DNA of 64,000 nucleotides from CAYPEK01 sp964409645 (GTDB lineage Bacteria > UBP15 > UBA6099), in NCBI GenBank assembly GCA_964409645.1, contig CAYPEK010000001.1, positions 1 to 64,000 of the forward strand, written 5' to 3'. Made by a program: the position numbers and the translations under genes. Below the pieces are notes generated by a model. That model searched no databases. It had not been told where the DNA came from and saw nothing but the letters and a program-made list of their open reading frames with translations. Numbering within the stretch: the first letter of the stretch is position 1; each line of letters starts with the position of its first letter. Positions 35,192 through 44,294 of this stretch are shown piece by piece.

Positions 35192-36346
35192 TTATAAATC
35201 CGTGTCCAGCGGGAAAAGAATTCTAATATGCGTCACATCCTTGAGCGCGTCGTCCACCCTGCCGGTCACGGCCGGCATTCGTTCCCAGCCGCCGCCTTTG
35301 ATCCGCACCTGCACGATAAACGCCTGTAGCCATTCGTCAACCGACCTGACCGCGCCCTTTCCCTCCCTGAAATAGACCGGCCTGATGAAATACCTGAAAA
35401 ACGGCGCGACGCCTTCAAGCGACGGGTCCATCACGTTCGCCGGCCCGATTACCATCCACTGCGTCAGCAGCCGTGCGTTGAACATCTCCGGGCTCATGCC
35501 GTGGTTGTCAGGAATTATCTGAAAGCCGCCGATCACGCCCACCGGCGATGTCGATACGCAAATCACTCCCGTGTGGTTCGCGCGTATCCGGCCGACATCC
35601 GTGAAAAGCGAGCCGTCGAACCGCCCCACGCCCGCCACCGGCTTCAGCACCTGCGCCACCACTTTGCTTTCGCCGTCCGGATATCGTATCGTCACAAAAC
35701 CACCGAAACGGTTCTCGAACTCGATCTCCGACGGATATTTCTTCGGCCGCTCGACGACGACCGTTATCACGTCGCCTTCCTTCGGTGAATAATCCTGAGT
35801 AATCGGCGTTTCCTCTCCGCCTCGCCCGATCAGAATTCTGTTGCCTATGAACGGGCTCTCTCGCCCGCCGAAAAACAGTGTGCCCGCCGGCATATTGGTT
35901 ATGATCGATGCGTTCCTCGCGTAATACGACTTGTAGTCTTTCGGCTCCTGATAAAACTCCTTCGGCAGGAAACTCAGCGTCACTCCGCGTTCCTTTTCGA
36001 GCCTCACCTTAATATGCACCGCATTGACCGCCGTCGCCGCGATGCAGCCCTCCGGCGCCCAACTGCTCGCAGTGTAACCGTTCGGATTCAGCGAGCCCGC
36101 GGGCAGCAGCACACTGCCGATTTTCCGCCAGCCCGCAGCGCCCGCGTCGAGCGTCGTCTCCACCGCGCCGCCCTGCGTGTTGTCAAACCGCACGCGGAAG
36201 AGCTCTATCATCTCCGGATTGTTTTCCTGCGCGACGATCTCCGTGGGGCCGCGCTTGTCGGGCAGCACCGCACGCGCCTCACGGCCACACGCCAACGCTA
36301 TCGCCGCCAAAACCGCAAAGACCGCCAATACTCTTTTGCCAAGCAT
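35192..36346 (-). CDS. Secreted protein of unknown function
   Basis: 384 residues. Signal peptide (hydrophobic ~6-21, cleavage near ARA-VL). The mature part is beta-rich with repeated 'GGxx' turns ('WAPEGCIAATAVNAVHIKV', 'GTLFFGGRESPFIGNRILIGRG', 'GVICVSTSPVGVIGGFQIIP', 'TQWMVIGPANVMDPSLEGVAPFFRYF'), which could form two jelly-roll or Ig-like sandwiches. I do not recognise a family. AAAGGAG lies 6 nt before the ATG, so expression is likely good. It is followed 19 nt later by moeA. Confidence 0.6.
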   Translation of the reverse strand: MLGKRVLAVFAVLAAIALACGREARAVLPDKRGPTEIVAQENNPEMIELFRVRFDNTQGGAVETTLDAGAAGWRKIGSVLLPAGSLNPNGYTASSWAPEGCIAATAVNAVHIKVRLEKERGVTLSFLPKEFYQEPKDYKSYYARNASIITNMPAGTLFFGGRESPFIGNRILIGRGGEETPITQDYSPKEGDVITVVVERPKKYPSEIEFENRFGGFVTIRYPDGESKVVAQVLKPVAGVGRFDGSLFTDVGRIRANHTGVICVSTSPVGVIGGFQIIPDNHGMSPEMFNARLLTQWMVIGPANVMDPSLEGVAPFFRYFIRPVYFREGKGAVRSVDEWLQAFIVQVRIKGGGWERMPAVTGRVDDALKDVTHIRILFPLDTDL

Positions 36347-36415
36347 ATTAGGCTCCTTTCGGCAACCTGTTAAACCTGAATTTATCCGTGTCCATCCGTG
36401 GTTCGCATCACTTTT

Positions 36416-36910
36416 TCACGGCAGCTCGATCAGTTCCGCTACGAGTGCCTCCGTGTCCAGAATCATAGCGGTCGCCCGGCCGGTGAGCCAGCCGCACGAT
36501 TCGCCGGGGTTCAGCACCAGCGGCGCGCCCGCGCCCGCCTTCCTGTTCACGATCTCGTGCGTGTGTCCGAACAACACGACATCCACCGGCAGCGCGTCCA
36601 TCACATCGTCCGGCATCGGCTCGTGCAAAACCGCCAACCGCCTGCCCGCCTTCTCGACGAACACCGGCGGCTTCGCTATCCGCCCGATGTCCTTGAAATT
36701 ATCGCGCAGCCAGAGCTTTTCGCCGTCGTTGTTTCCGAAAACTCCGAGGCAGTCCGTGAACTTGAGGTCTTTGAACGGCTTCAGTATGAACGGCGCGACG
36801 AAATCGCCGCAGTGGATAATCGTCTCCGCGCCGCGCGCCCTGAATATCTCCGCCGCCGCGCGCACGCGCTCTATGTGATCGTGCGAATCCGAAATGACTC
36901 CGATCTTCAT
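36416..36910 (-). CDS. YfcE/MJ0936-type metallophosphoesterase
   Basis: 164 residues, a single calcineurin-like phosphoesterase of the small YfcE class. All metal-site motifs are present: 'GVISDSHDH' (D-x-H), 'HCGDFVAP' (GD), 'GVFGNNDGE' (GN-D), 'VLHEP' and 'LFGHTHE' (GH-x-H). Hydrolyses small phosphodiesters with Mn2+ or similar metals; the natural substrate is generally unknown. GGAG lies 8 nt before the ATG. It is divergent from hisC. Confidence 0.9.
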   Translation of the reverse strand: MKIGVISDSHDHIERVRAAAEIFRARGAETIIHCGDFVAPFILKPFKDLKFTDCLGVFGNNDGEKLWLRDNFKDIGRIAKPPVFVEKAGRRLAVLHEPMPDDVMDALPVDVVLFGHTHEIVNRKAGAGAPLVLNPGESCGWLTGRATAMILDTEALVAELIELP

Positions 36911-37012
36911 TTTTGTTCTCCATCCGCCGTTTTGTTTATATTAAATCAAAACGCAATCATTTAAAACACACTGTCCTTTAAAAACCTCCGGCCCGCGCGC
37001 CACTCCCGGCGG

Positions 37013-37041
37013 TTGACCGTGCGGCGGGGGCAAACTATCAT
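37013..37041 (+). promoter_or_regulatory. sigma70-like promoter of hisC-cmk
   Basis: TTGACC (37013-37018), a 17-nt spacer, TATCAT (37036-37041). The predicted start near 37048 leaves a ~64-nt leader before the hisC ATG. Confidence 0.65.
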
Positions 37042-37111
37042 ATTAGCCGCGGCGGTTGAGCGACGGAAAACGCTACCGCTGCAGGGAGATTACAACCAAG
37101 GAGCAGTCATC

Positions 37112-38209
37112 ATGGACATTAAGAAATTCGCTCTTCCGCATCTTTTAGATATCAGCCCGTACGTTCCGGGCAAACCCATCGAGGAAGTTCAGCGCGAGCT
37201 CGGCATCGACGATGTCGTGAAACTCGCCTCGAACGAAAACCTGTTCGGCACATCGCCGAAAGTCATCGAAGCGGTTAAGAAAGCCGCCGATACGATTAAC
37301 TTCTACCCGGACGGAAGCTGCTTTTACCTCCGCGAGGCGCTCGCGAAAAAATTCGGGGTCGCCCCGGAGACGGTCGCGATCGGCAGCGGCGTTGACGAGC
37401 TCATCCGCCTGCTCTGCGTCAGCGTTCTCGGACCCGGCGATGAGGTCGTATTCGCGCACCCGTCGTTCGTCATGTACAAGATTTCGTCGATGGTCGCGGG
37501 CGCGTCGCTCATCGCCGTGCCGCTCAAAGAAACCTATAACCACGATATCCCCGCGATGCTCGATCGCGTCACCGACCGCACGAAAATACTGTTCACCTGC
37601 AACCCGAACAACCCGACCGGCACCATCATCAAGAAGGCGGACATCGAATATCTGATGAAGAACGTGCCCGACCACGTGCTCGTGGTGTTCGACGAGGCAT
37701 ATTACGAATTTGTTACGGACAGCGACTATCCGCAGACACTCGAATATTTCAAAGAGGGCCGCAACGTGGTGATTTTCCGCACCTTCTCGAAGGTGTACGG
37801 GCTAGCGGGCCTGCGCGTCGGCTACGGATTCTTCCCGGCCGAACTCAACGACATTCTGCACCGCGTGCGCAACCCGTTCAACGTCAACCTGCTCGCGCAG
37901 GTCGCCGCACTCGCCGCGCTCGACGACGAGGAAACCGCGCGCAAGGTGATCGAACTCACTTGTCAGGGAAGGAATTACCTCTATAAGGAACTCGACAAGA
38001 TGGGGCTCGCGTATGCGACGTCCGAGGCGAACTTCATACTCGTGGACACCGGCCTCAGCTCGCAGAAGGTTTTCGAGGAACTCATGAAGAAGGGCGTCAT
38101 CGTGCGGCCCGGCGCGTTCCTCGGATTCCCGACATGCATCAGGGTGACAATCGGCACCCAGCGCGACAACGAACGGTTCATCGAGGCTCTAAAGGCGGTC
38201 CTCCCGTGA
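37112..38209 (+). CDS. hisC: Histidinol-phosphate aminotransferase
   Basis: 365 residues from the ATG at 37112, which has AAGGAG 8 nt upstream; the open frame upstream to 37013 overlaps the promoter and is not coding. Fold-type-I PLP enzyme of the HisC2 type: 'VVKLASNENLFGTSP', 'NFYPDGSCFYLREALA', 'NPNNPTGTIIKKADIE', 'VVFDEAYYEF', and the PLP lysine block 'FRTFSKVYGLAGLRVGYG'. Transfers an amino group to imidazole-acetol phosphate in histidine synthesis; close relatives also act on aromatic amino acids. It is not in a his operon; it is coupled to cmk. Confidence 0.9.
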   Translation: MDIKKFALPHLLDISPYVPGKPIEEVQRELGIDDVVKLASNENLFGTSPKVIEAVKKAADTINFYPDGSCFYLREALAKKFGVAPETVAIGSGVDELIRLLCVSVLGPGDEVVFAHPSFVMYKISSMVAGASLIAVPLKETYNHDIPAMLDRVTDRTKILFTCNPNNPTGTIIKKADIEYLMKNVPDHVLVVFDEAYYEFVTDSDYPQTLEYFKEGRNVVIFRTFSKVYGLAGLRVGYGFFPAELNDILHRVRNPFNVNLLAQVAALAALDDEETARKVIELTCQGRNYLYKELDKMGLAYATSEANFILVDTGLSSQKVFEELMKKGVIVRPGAFLGFPTCIRVTIGTQRDNERFIEALKAVLP

Positions 38210-38901
38210 CGGGCGGACGCCGATTCTCCATTGGCATAGACGGCCCCGCGGGCGCGGGCAAGAGCACCATCGCTATGTTGCTCGCGCGCCGTTTCGGTCT
38301 CGCGTATGTGGACACCGGCGCGATGTACCGCGGCGTGGCGCTCGCGACGAAACGCTCCGGCGCCGCTATAGACGATGAGGCGGCTCTCACGCTAATCGCC
38401 GAAGCCGCAGAGTTCGGGTTTGCGATGGACCCGTCACCGGACAAACTTCTCAACCGGGTCTCGCTCGGCGGGGAGGATGTGACGGAGGCAATCCGCGAGC
38501 CGGAGATATCACAGCTTGCATCCTCGGTGTCCGCACTCAGCGGCGTGCGCCGGGCGCTGGTCGCTAAACAGCAACAACTCGGCGCGGCGGGCGGCGTCGT
38601 TATGGAAGGCCGCGACATCTGCACCGTCGTACTCCCGGCGGCCGAGGTGAAGATTTTTCTCACCGCCTCCCCCGAAGAGCGCGCGCGCCGCAGACACATC
38701 GAGCTGATCGAAAAGGGAAAAAGCTCCGACTACGACCGCGTCCTCGCCGAAATCCGCGAGCGCGACCACAGGGATTCCACCCGAGCCGACTCGCCTCTCA
38801 AGCCCGCCGCCGATTCGGTCGTTGTTGACACCGACAAGCTCACCGTCGAGCAGGTGGTCGGGCGTATCGCTGAAATCACCCGCGATAAAACCGGCGCGTA
38901 A
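38206..38901 (+). CDS. cmk: Cytidylate kinase
   Basis: 231 residues from the GTG at 38206, which overlaps the hisC stop as GTGA and has AAAGGCGG about 8 nt upstream; an ATG at 38134 would force a 24-residue unrelated extension. P-loop 'GIDGPAGAGKSTIA', CMP-binding 'YVDTGAMYRGVAL', 'VVMEGRDICTVVLP', and the LID segment 'SPEERARRRHIEL' are as in Cmk. Phosphorylates CMP and dCMP. In bacteria cmk often follows an aromatic or aminotransferase gene (aroA, hisC-like), as here. Confidence 0.94.
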   Translation: MTGGRRFSIGIDGPAGAGKSTIAMLLARRFGLAYVDTGAMYRGVALATKRSGAAIDDEAALTLIAEAAEFGFAMDPSPDKLLNRVSLGGEDVTEAIREPEISQLASSVSALSGVRRALVAKQQQLGAAGGVVMEGRDICTVVLPAAEVKIFLTASPEERARRRHIELIEKGKSSDYDRVLAEIRERDHRDSTRADSPLKPAADSVVVDTDKLTVEQVVGRIAEITRDKTGA

Positions 38902-38932
38902 ATATCCTAATGTAATTGAATTTATCTTTGAG

Positions 38933-39838
38933 TTACGGTTTCAGCTTTAGGAATCTCTTGATGCCGGTCTGGTGGCGCATGCCCTTCACTTCGCGCACGT
39001 GCTCCTCGGCCCTGTCGATGTGCCGCTGCTTGAACTCACGCAGTTCCGCATTTTCGCGTTTCAGAACGTCGAAGTTCTTCTTCAGGTCCGAGATCGCCTT
39101 TTCGCGCTGCGTCAGTTTCTCACTCAGCATCCGCACCTGCTCCTTGACCTGAACTACGTTCACCGACTTGTCCGCCATGCCCGCGAAATCGGCGAGCGAT
39201 TTGTCCATCCCGTCGAGCCGCGTCTTGATGTCGTTCAGCATGGCGCGTTCGTGCTGGCTGTAAACACTCATCGAATGATAGAGGTTTCCGAGGAGGTCGG
39301 ACACCTTCTTTTCGAGCTCCGCGACTTCGCGCTTGCTCTCGTTCCGTGTCTTGCCGACCGACCGCATGAGCTCCAGTGCGAGTGCGTTGACGATCATCGT
39401 CTGCTTTTCGCTCATCGCGAGGATTTTCTTGTAGTACGCTCCGTCCTGCGCGGGGGCCGGCGCGGCGGGTTGCTGATACGCTACCGGCTGCATCGTCGGC
39501 TGCATCGCCTGAGGCTGCTGCTGGGCGGGCTGCGCGGGGGTGCTGAATAATGACGTCTGCAAAAGCTCCGGCTGTGCCGCGGGTGTGCCCGCTGGCGCCG
39601 CGTCCATCGGATAGGTTTTCGCGAGATGGTCCGTGATCGCGTCCCACGGCATGTGCATCTCTTCCCGGAGATGCCTTATCTCCGAGAGTATTCCCGCGGC
39701 GTCCTCGCGGTATCTTTTCGAGCGCCCGGTCCCGACGGACGGGATGAACGAATCGAAAATCTCGCGGTACTTCCGGAGGGAGCTTTCCGGGACTCCGAGC
39801 TGTTGGGCTATTTCTTTAAGAGTCAGCAGCCGAGACAA
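38933..39838 (-). CDS. MerR-type HTH protein with Pro/Gln-rich linker and long coiled coil
   Basis: 301 residues starting at TTG (39838). Residues ~1-70 are a MerR-like winged helix ('LLTLKEIAQQLGVPESSLRKYREIFDSFIPSVGTGRSKRYREDAAGIL'). Residues ~78-130 are a Pro/Gln/Ala-rich linker ('PAQPAQQQPQAMQPTMQP'). Residues ~135-290 are largely heptad coiled coil ('LMRSVGKTRNESKREVAELEKKVSDLL', 'EKLTQREKAISDLKKNFDVLKRENAEL'). The long coil replaces the effector domain of normal MerR proteins, so this may be a DNA-binding scaffold such as a segregation or cell-cycle factor rather than a classical repressor. It has a near-consensus promoter. Confidence 0.75.
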   Translation of the reverse strand: MSRLLTLKEIAQQLGVPESSLRKYREIFDSFIPSVGTGRSKRYREDAAGILSEIRHLREEMHMPWDAITDHLAKTYPMDAAPAGTPAAQPELLQTSLFSTPAQPAQQQPQAMQPTMQPVAYQQPAAPAPAQDGAYYKKILAMSEKQTMIVNALALELMRSVGKTRNESKREVAELEKKVSDLLGNLYHSMSVYSQHERAMLNDIKTRLDGMDKSLADFAGMADKSVNVVQVKEQVRMLSEKLTQREKAISDLKKNFDVLKRENAELREFKQRHIDRAEEHVREVKGMRHQTGIKRFLKLKP

Positions 39839-39904
39839 AATTTGAACCTGCCTTCAACACGCTTTCGCACACCATAACACGCCGTGTGTCGCTGAACCAG
39901 AAAA

Positions 39905-39933
39905 ATCATATCATTCGTTTTAAACCCTGTCAA
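39905..39933 (-). promoter_or_regulatory. Near-consensus promoter of the MerR-type coiled-coil gene
   Basis: On the minus strand: TTGACA (39933-39928), a 17-nt spacer, TATGAT (39910-39905), about 66 nt before the TTG start. Confidence 0.75.
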
Positions 39934-39980
39934 AGATAATGCGTATTTTAAAGTGTTTTTTACTTTTTTTGCCGTCCGGA

Positions 39981-41252
39981 TCACGCCGACCCGGGACTTT
40001 TCCTGATCGGCCTCAGACCGATCAAAGACACGATCGCGCACACCGTCAGGAAGCTCGCGCAGGCGCCGAACGGCCCGTAATGCCCGAAGTGGTTCCAGAT
40101 CAGCGTCCCGGCGGTCGGCCCGATTATCACGCCCGCCCCCTGAAACGCCGTCACGACCCCCAACACGGCGCCTCTCATGCCGGACCACTCGCCGCGCGTA
40201 ACGAGCGCCATCCACGACGGCGCGCCGATCACGAAACTTATTCCGTAGCCAATCACCGCGAGCGCGAGAGTCCACGGCTCTTTCACAATCGCCATCGTCA
40301 TCAGGCAGGCCGCCGCGAGCGCCATGCTTATCTTCACCGAGTTTTCCTTCCCGATCCTGTCGGCAAGCCGCCCCGCCGGAATCGCTATCGCCGCAACGAT
40401 GATCGCCGCGACAAGGAACCCGCGCCACACATGTTTCTCGCGCCAATGCAGAACGTCCGCCGCGAACAGGAACACCGTCGGCGTCAGCATGCTCGTCCCG
40501 AACATTTGAAGGAACGCCAGAATCACAAGCACCACGATCTGCGTGTATATCACCGGGGTTGACATCAACTTTTTCAGGTTCTGCCTGAAAGACACTCTTT
40601 CAAACTGGCCGTTCTGGCGGAGTTGCTTTTTAGCGGCGGACGCCACTCGCTTGTTGAACACAAACATGACCGTGAACCCGGCCACCATCAGCACGCTCAT
40701 CATCCCGAAAACGTACGAGTACGTGCCGAACAGCGCTTTGAGGAACGGGCTCATCGTCACGCCCGCGCCCATCCCCGCCATCAGGCACATCGTGAATATG
40801 CTCATCGCCGTCGCGCGGTCCTTCTCGTCCGTCGTGTCGGCCATCAGCGCTATCATCGCCGGCCACACAAGCGCCGCGCCGAGCCCGTCAATCATGCGCA
40901 CAAGTATAAATTCGTAAGGGTTGCGCGCATGACCCAGCAGAATCGGCGTGAATATCCCGATGAACAGTCCCGCATTGAGCAGGTTCGTCCGCCGGAACCG
41001 GTCGCCCATCGCGCCCGCGAACGGTTTCAGGCACGTCTCCGCCGTAACGAATCCGGAAATCGCGAGCCCGATCAGTACATCGTTCTTTATCGCGAAATTC
41101 CCGCGGAAATAATACGGCACGAGCGAGATAACCGTCGTGTAGCACATGTTTGCCATCACGGTTACGATCGCCAGCACGAACAGCGTCGGATACTTCGCGA
41201 AAAATTCGCGGATGCTTAAATTTTTACTCTTACCGATACTGTCCACCTTCAC
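39981..41252 (-). CDS. Major facilitator superfamily transporter
   Basis: 423 residues with about 12 predicted membrane helices in two halves. The first half has 'GNFAIKNDVLIGLAISGFVTAETCLKPFAGAMGDRFRRTNLL' with the MFS loop 2-3 motif G-x-x-x-D-R-x-x-R-R, and the second half has 'PAGRLADRIGKENSVK'. It resembles drug/metabolite proton antiporters (TetA/YfkF-like), but the substrate is not predictable. The start is GTG with AGGA just upstream; a TTGCCA/TAATAT promoter precedes it. It is not in an operon. Confidence 0.85.
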   Translation of the reverse strand: MKVDSIGKSKNLSIREFFAKYPTLFVLAIVTVMANMCYTTVISLVPYYFRGNFAIKNDVLIGLAISGFVTAETCLKPFAGAMGDRFRRTNLLNAGLFIGIFTPILLGHARNPYEFILVRMIDGLGAALVWPAMIALMADTTDEKDRATAMSIFTMCLMAGMGAGVTMSPFLKALFGTYSYVFGMMSVLMVAGFTVMFVFNKRVASAAKKQLRQNGQFERVSFRQNLKKLMSTPVIYTQIVVLVILAFLQMFGTSMLTPTVFLFAADVLHWREKHVWRGFLVAAIIVAAIAIPAGRLADRIGKENSVKISMALAAACLMTMAIVKEPWTLALAVIGYGISFVIGAPSWMALVTRGEWSGMRGAVLGVVTAFQGAGVIIGPTAGTLIWNHFGHYGPFGACASFLTVCAIVSLIGLRPIRKSPGSA

Positions 41253-41274
41253 TTATCCTGAACCGTATTGAGCA

Positions 41275-41302
41275 ATATTATCGCATGGGGGTATGGTGGC
41301 AA
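41275..41302 (-). promoter_or_regulatory. Promoter of the MFS transporter gene
   Basis: On the minus strand: TTGCCA (41302-41297), a 16-nt spacer, TAATAT (41280-41275), about 22 nt before the GTG start. Confidence 0.55.
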
Positions 41303-41359
41303 GTCAATAGCGGCGGGCCTTTTGGCGGTTGCCGAACCACAACGGTTCGTTCGACCGCG

Positions 41360-43057
41360 TCACGTCCGGAACAGATCGCCCATCCTGCGGCCGAGCAGCT
41401 TCTGCGCGATTGCGAGCGCCGCCGCAAGAAGAACCACGCCGAACACGCCCATCGCGCTCGCGATCATCCCGCCGTCCTCCAGCCGCCCGATCAGCATGTA
41501 TATCGCTTTTGTCATCGGATAGAACTTGTCCTGCATCGCGAGAATCAGACTGTCGCTCACCTCGAGCATGCTGAACGCGAACGCGAGGATCGCCGCGCCG
41601 AGCATGTTCGCGCGCAACAGCGGCAGCGTCACCCGCCGCAGCGTCGTCGCCTGTGTCGCCCCAAGGCTCGCCGACGCCTCTTCGAGCGTAACACTCGTCT
41701 GCTGGAAACCCGCGTACAGCGCCCGCACAACCAGCGGCAGCCGCCTCACCGCGTAGCTCACCACCAGCAGCGTCACCGGGTTCACGCGAGGGTCGATCGC
41801 CGTCCCGAAGAAACCCTGCGCGTAACCGAACGCCAGCACCACGCCCGGCGCCGCCAGCGGCAGCATCGAGCACACGTCCAGCGCCCAGCGCCCGCGGAAC
41901 TTCTTCCGCGAAATCAGATACGCGATCAGCCCGCCCGCGACGAGCACCAGCACAACCGTCAGCCCGCTCAGCGCGAGGCTGTTCTTCACCGACGAGAACG
42001 CCATCGGATGCGTGAACACCGCCCCGTAATGGCCCAGCGTCCACTCCTCCGGCAGCGCCGTCATGAACCACTCCTTCGACAGCGAAACCAGCGCGACGCT
42101 CACGTGCGGCACGAGCGCCGCCGCGACCAAAACCGTCAGCAGCACCGTCGCCGCGATCTTCCCCACCGTGCCCAGCCGCATGAGCTTGCCCGACGTGCGC
42201 CCGAACGCCGCCAACTCCACTTTGCGCCGCGCGAACAGATACTTCGACGCGAGGAAGAACACCGCCGTCACCGCCAGCACAACAACCACCAGCGCATAGC
42301 CGATCAGATTCTCCTTCGGCTCCTGCAGGCTGTTGAATATCTGCACCGGCGCCACCGACCTGTACTCGAACAGCAGCGGCGTGCCGAGGTCCGTCAGCGC
42401 CCATATAAAAACGATCGATGCGCCCGCGAAAAATCCCGGCGCGAGCAGCGGCATCGTCACACTCCGGAACAGCGCCCACCCGCGTGCGCCCAGCCCGCGC
42501 GCCGCCTCTTCGAGCGACGGGTCCGTCAGCGCGTACGACCCCGCCACATTGAGATACATTATCGGAAACAGATGCAGCGTCTCGAGAATCACCACGCCCC
42601 AGAACGGCGCGCCAAGCCAGTCGATCGGGTTCCGCGCGTTGATAATTCCGTGCTGCATCAGTATCGTGTTCACCATACCGAAGCGGCCGAAGATGTACTT
42701 CACACCGATCGCACCCACGAACGGCGGCAGGATCAGCGGCGCCAGAAACAGATTGCCCCACAGCCCCTTCGCCGGCAGGTCCGTCTTCACCATCAGCGTC
42801 GCGAGCGCGAAACCGATAGCGCCCGCCAGAAACGTAACGCTCACGCCGATATAGAGGCTGTTCACGATGCTGCGTGCCATTACCGGGTTGCTGAACAGCA
42901 GCTTGAAAAACGACAGCGTGAAACCGCCGCCGTCGAACATCGACTTCCTGAACACGTACATTAAAGGATAGAAAAAGAATACCGCGAAGAACGCCGTCAC
43001 CGCCGCGACTCCGGCGTACGTGCCGAACCCCGGGCGCTCACTCGAGGACCGCGACAT
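41360..43057 (-). CDS. Ferric-type ABC transporter permease, two fused permease domains
   Basis: 565 residues from the ATG at 43057, which has GGAGG 6 nt upstream and overlaps the ATPase gene by 20 nt. About 12 helices in two halves, each with a binding-protein-dependent-permease EAA loop: 'LEEAARGLGARGWALFRSVTMPLLAPGFFAG' and 'LEEASASLGATQATTLRRVTLPLLRANMLG'. This duplicated layout is typical of FbpB/SfuB iron(III) and related phosphonate or thiamine permeases. The second gene of a two-gene unit with the ATPase. No periplasmic binding protein gene lies next to it. Confidence 0.88.
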   Translation of the reverse strand: MSRSSSERPGFGTYAGVAAVTAFFAVFFFYPLMYVFRKSMFDGGGFTLSFFKLLFSNPVMARSIVNSLYIGVSVTFLAGAIGFALATLMVKTDLPAKGLWGNLFLAPLILPPFVGAIGVKYIFGRFGMVNTILMQHGIINARNPIDWLGAPFWGVVILETLHLFPIMYLNVAGSYALTDPSLEEAARGLGARGWALFRSVTMPLLAPGFFAGASIVFIWALTDLGTPLLFEYRSVAPVQIFNSLQEPKENLIGYALVVVVLAVTAVFFLASKYLFARRKVELAAFGRTSGKLMRLGTVGKIAATVLLTVLVAAALVPHVSVALVSLSKEWFMTALPEEWTLGHYGAVFTHPMAFSSVKNSLALSGLTVVLVLVAGGLIAYLISRKKFRGRWALDVCSMLPLAAPGVVLAFGYAQGFFGTAIDPRVNPVTLLVVSYAVRRLPLVVRALYAGFQQTSVTLEEASASLGATQATTLRRVTLPLLRANMLGAAILAFAFSMLEVSDSLILAMQDKFYPMTKAIYMLIGRLEDGGMIASAMGVFGVVLLAAALAIAQKLLGRRMGDLFRT

Positions 43058-44087
43058 CCCGCGCCTCCAGAGACACCCCCACCGGGGCGCCTTTCTTCCA
43101 GCGCGACACGCCGCCCGCGCCCGGCGCACGCGCGATCAGCTTCTGCCCGCATTCGAGCGTGATGTCGAGCTTCACCGTGCCGCCGAAAAACGACGTGTCC
43201 TCGATTGTTCCGCGTGCTGCGCCGCCGCCCGCCTCGCAGAGTAGCACCGACTCCGGCCGCACCGAAAGCATCACCGCGCCGCCCGTAGCCGCGCCGTCCC
43301 GCGCGGGAACCCAGCCCGCGGGCGTATCGTACCCCGCCGCGCCGTCGCGCGCGCCCGGCCGTCCCTCGATCAGATTCGTCTCGCCGACAAAACTCGCCAC
43401 AAACGCGTTCCGCGGCCGCGCGTACACCTCGCCCGGCGTTCCGATCTGCTCGATCACCCCGTCCTTCATGATCGCCATCCGGTCCGCGAGCGAAAGCGCC
43501 TCGTCCTGATCGTGCGTAACATACAGCGCCGTTATTTTGAACTCCTCGTGGATGCGGCGGATCTCCTCGCGCACCTCCACCCGGAGCTTCGTATCGAGAT
43601 TACTTAGCGGCTCGTCGAGCAGCAGCACGTCCGGCTGGATCACCAGCGCGCGCGCGAGCGCCACCCGCTGCTGCTGGCCACCCGAAAGCTCCGGCGGCAT
43701 CCGCCGTTCGAGGCCCGCCAAACGCGTCCGCTCCATCACATCCGCCACCCGCCGCTTTTTCTCGTCCGAGCCGAGCTTGCGGAACCGCAACCCGTATGCC
43801 ACGTTCTCGCCCACCGTCATGTGCGGGAACAGCGCGTACGTCTGGAAAACCATCCCGGCGTTCCGCCTGTGCGGCGGCGTCCGCGAGATGTCGCGACCGT
43901 CGAACATGATCTCGCCGCCGTCCGGCGTAATGAAACCGGCCAGCATCCGCAGCACTGTCGTCTTGCCACAGCCCGACGGCCCAAGCAGGAAAAACAGCTC
44001 GCCCCGCCCGATCGTCAGCGAAACGCCGTCCACCGCCGTTGTCGCCCCGTACCGCTTCACAACATTTTTCAGTTCGACAGATACCAT
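43038..44087 (-). CDS. Ferric/polyamine-type ABC transporter ATPase
   Basis: 349 residues: Walker A 'GPSGCGKTTVLRMLAGF', Q-loop 'GMVFQTYALFPHMTVGENVAYGL', signature 'LSGGQQQRVALARAL', Walker B 'VLLLDEPLSNLD', 'VTHDQDEALSLADRMAIMKDG', and a C-terminal TOBE region (~255-345, 'VMLSVRPESVLLCE'). This is the CUT1/FbpC/PotA class. It powers the downstream permease. No SD is evident before the ATG. The missing solute-binding gene means the substrate (iron, spermidine, phosphonate, thiamine) cannot be set. Confidence 0.9.
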   Translation of the reverse strand: MVSVELKNVVKRYGATTAVDGVSLTIGRGELFFLLGPSGCGKTTVLRMLAGFITPDGGEIMFDGRDISRTPPHRRNAGMVFQTYALFPHMTVGENVAYGLRFRKLGSDEKKRRVADVMERTRLAGLERRMPPELSGGQQQRVALARALVIQPDVLLLDEPLSNLDTKLRVEVREEIRRIHEEFKITALYVTHDQDEALSLADRMAIMKDGVIEQIGTPGEVYARPRNAFVASFVGETNLIEGRPGARDGAAGYDTPAGWVPARDGAATGGAVMLSVRPESVLLCEAGGGAARGTIEDTSFFGGTVKLDITLECGQKLIARAPGAGGVSRWKKGAPVGVSLEARDVAVLE

Positions 44088-44195
44088 ATCAAGCTAACCC
44101 AATTTCCAAATGATACTATCATGCGCCCGCCCCACAGGCAAGATTCCGCCCCGCGAACGCCGCAACGGCACCCGCTTCTCGTTTATCATTTATTT

Positions 44196-44258
44196 GGGAG
44201 TGCGGCCAGCCGAACGGTGGCCCGACACCGCTCGAATGCCGGCGACCCGGCGCCGGCA
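44196..44258 (+). repeat. REP-like element upstream of the transposase
   Basis: GGGAGTGCGG at 44196-44205 and the GC-rich inverted segment GCCGGCGACCCGGCGCCGGC at 44239-44258 frame a ~63-nt element. It recurs downstream of the transposase in both orientations. Confidence 0.75.
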
Positions 44259-44281
44259 AGCCGAGCATCTCTGATTTATGT

Positions 44282-44290
44282 TATAATCAG
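44282..44290 (+). promoter_or_regulatory. Extended -10 promoter of the transposase, predicted leaderless
   Basis: TGT-TATAAT: TATAAT at 44282-44287 preceded by TG one base upstream, with only 7 nt between the -10 and the ATG at 44295 and no Shine-Dalgarno. No good -35 is present, as expected for an extended -10. Confidence 0.5.
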
Positions 44291-44294
44291 CAAT

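Noticed and set aside
41150..42964. 604-codon plus-strand frame and 485-codon minus frame over the ABC permease
   Set aside because: Both are extremely Arg/Gln/His- or Ala/Gly-rich shadows; the permease frame has two EAA loops, helices and a good SD.
43821..44294. Upstream extension of the transposase frame
   Set aside because: It runs through the ABC ATPase gene on the other strand and through a REP element; the TATAAT and ATG at 44295 fit the family N-terminus.
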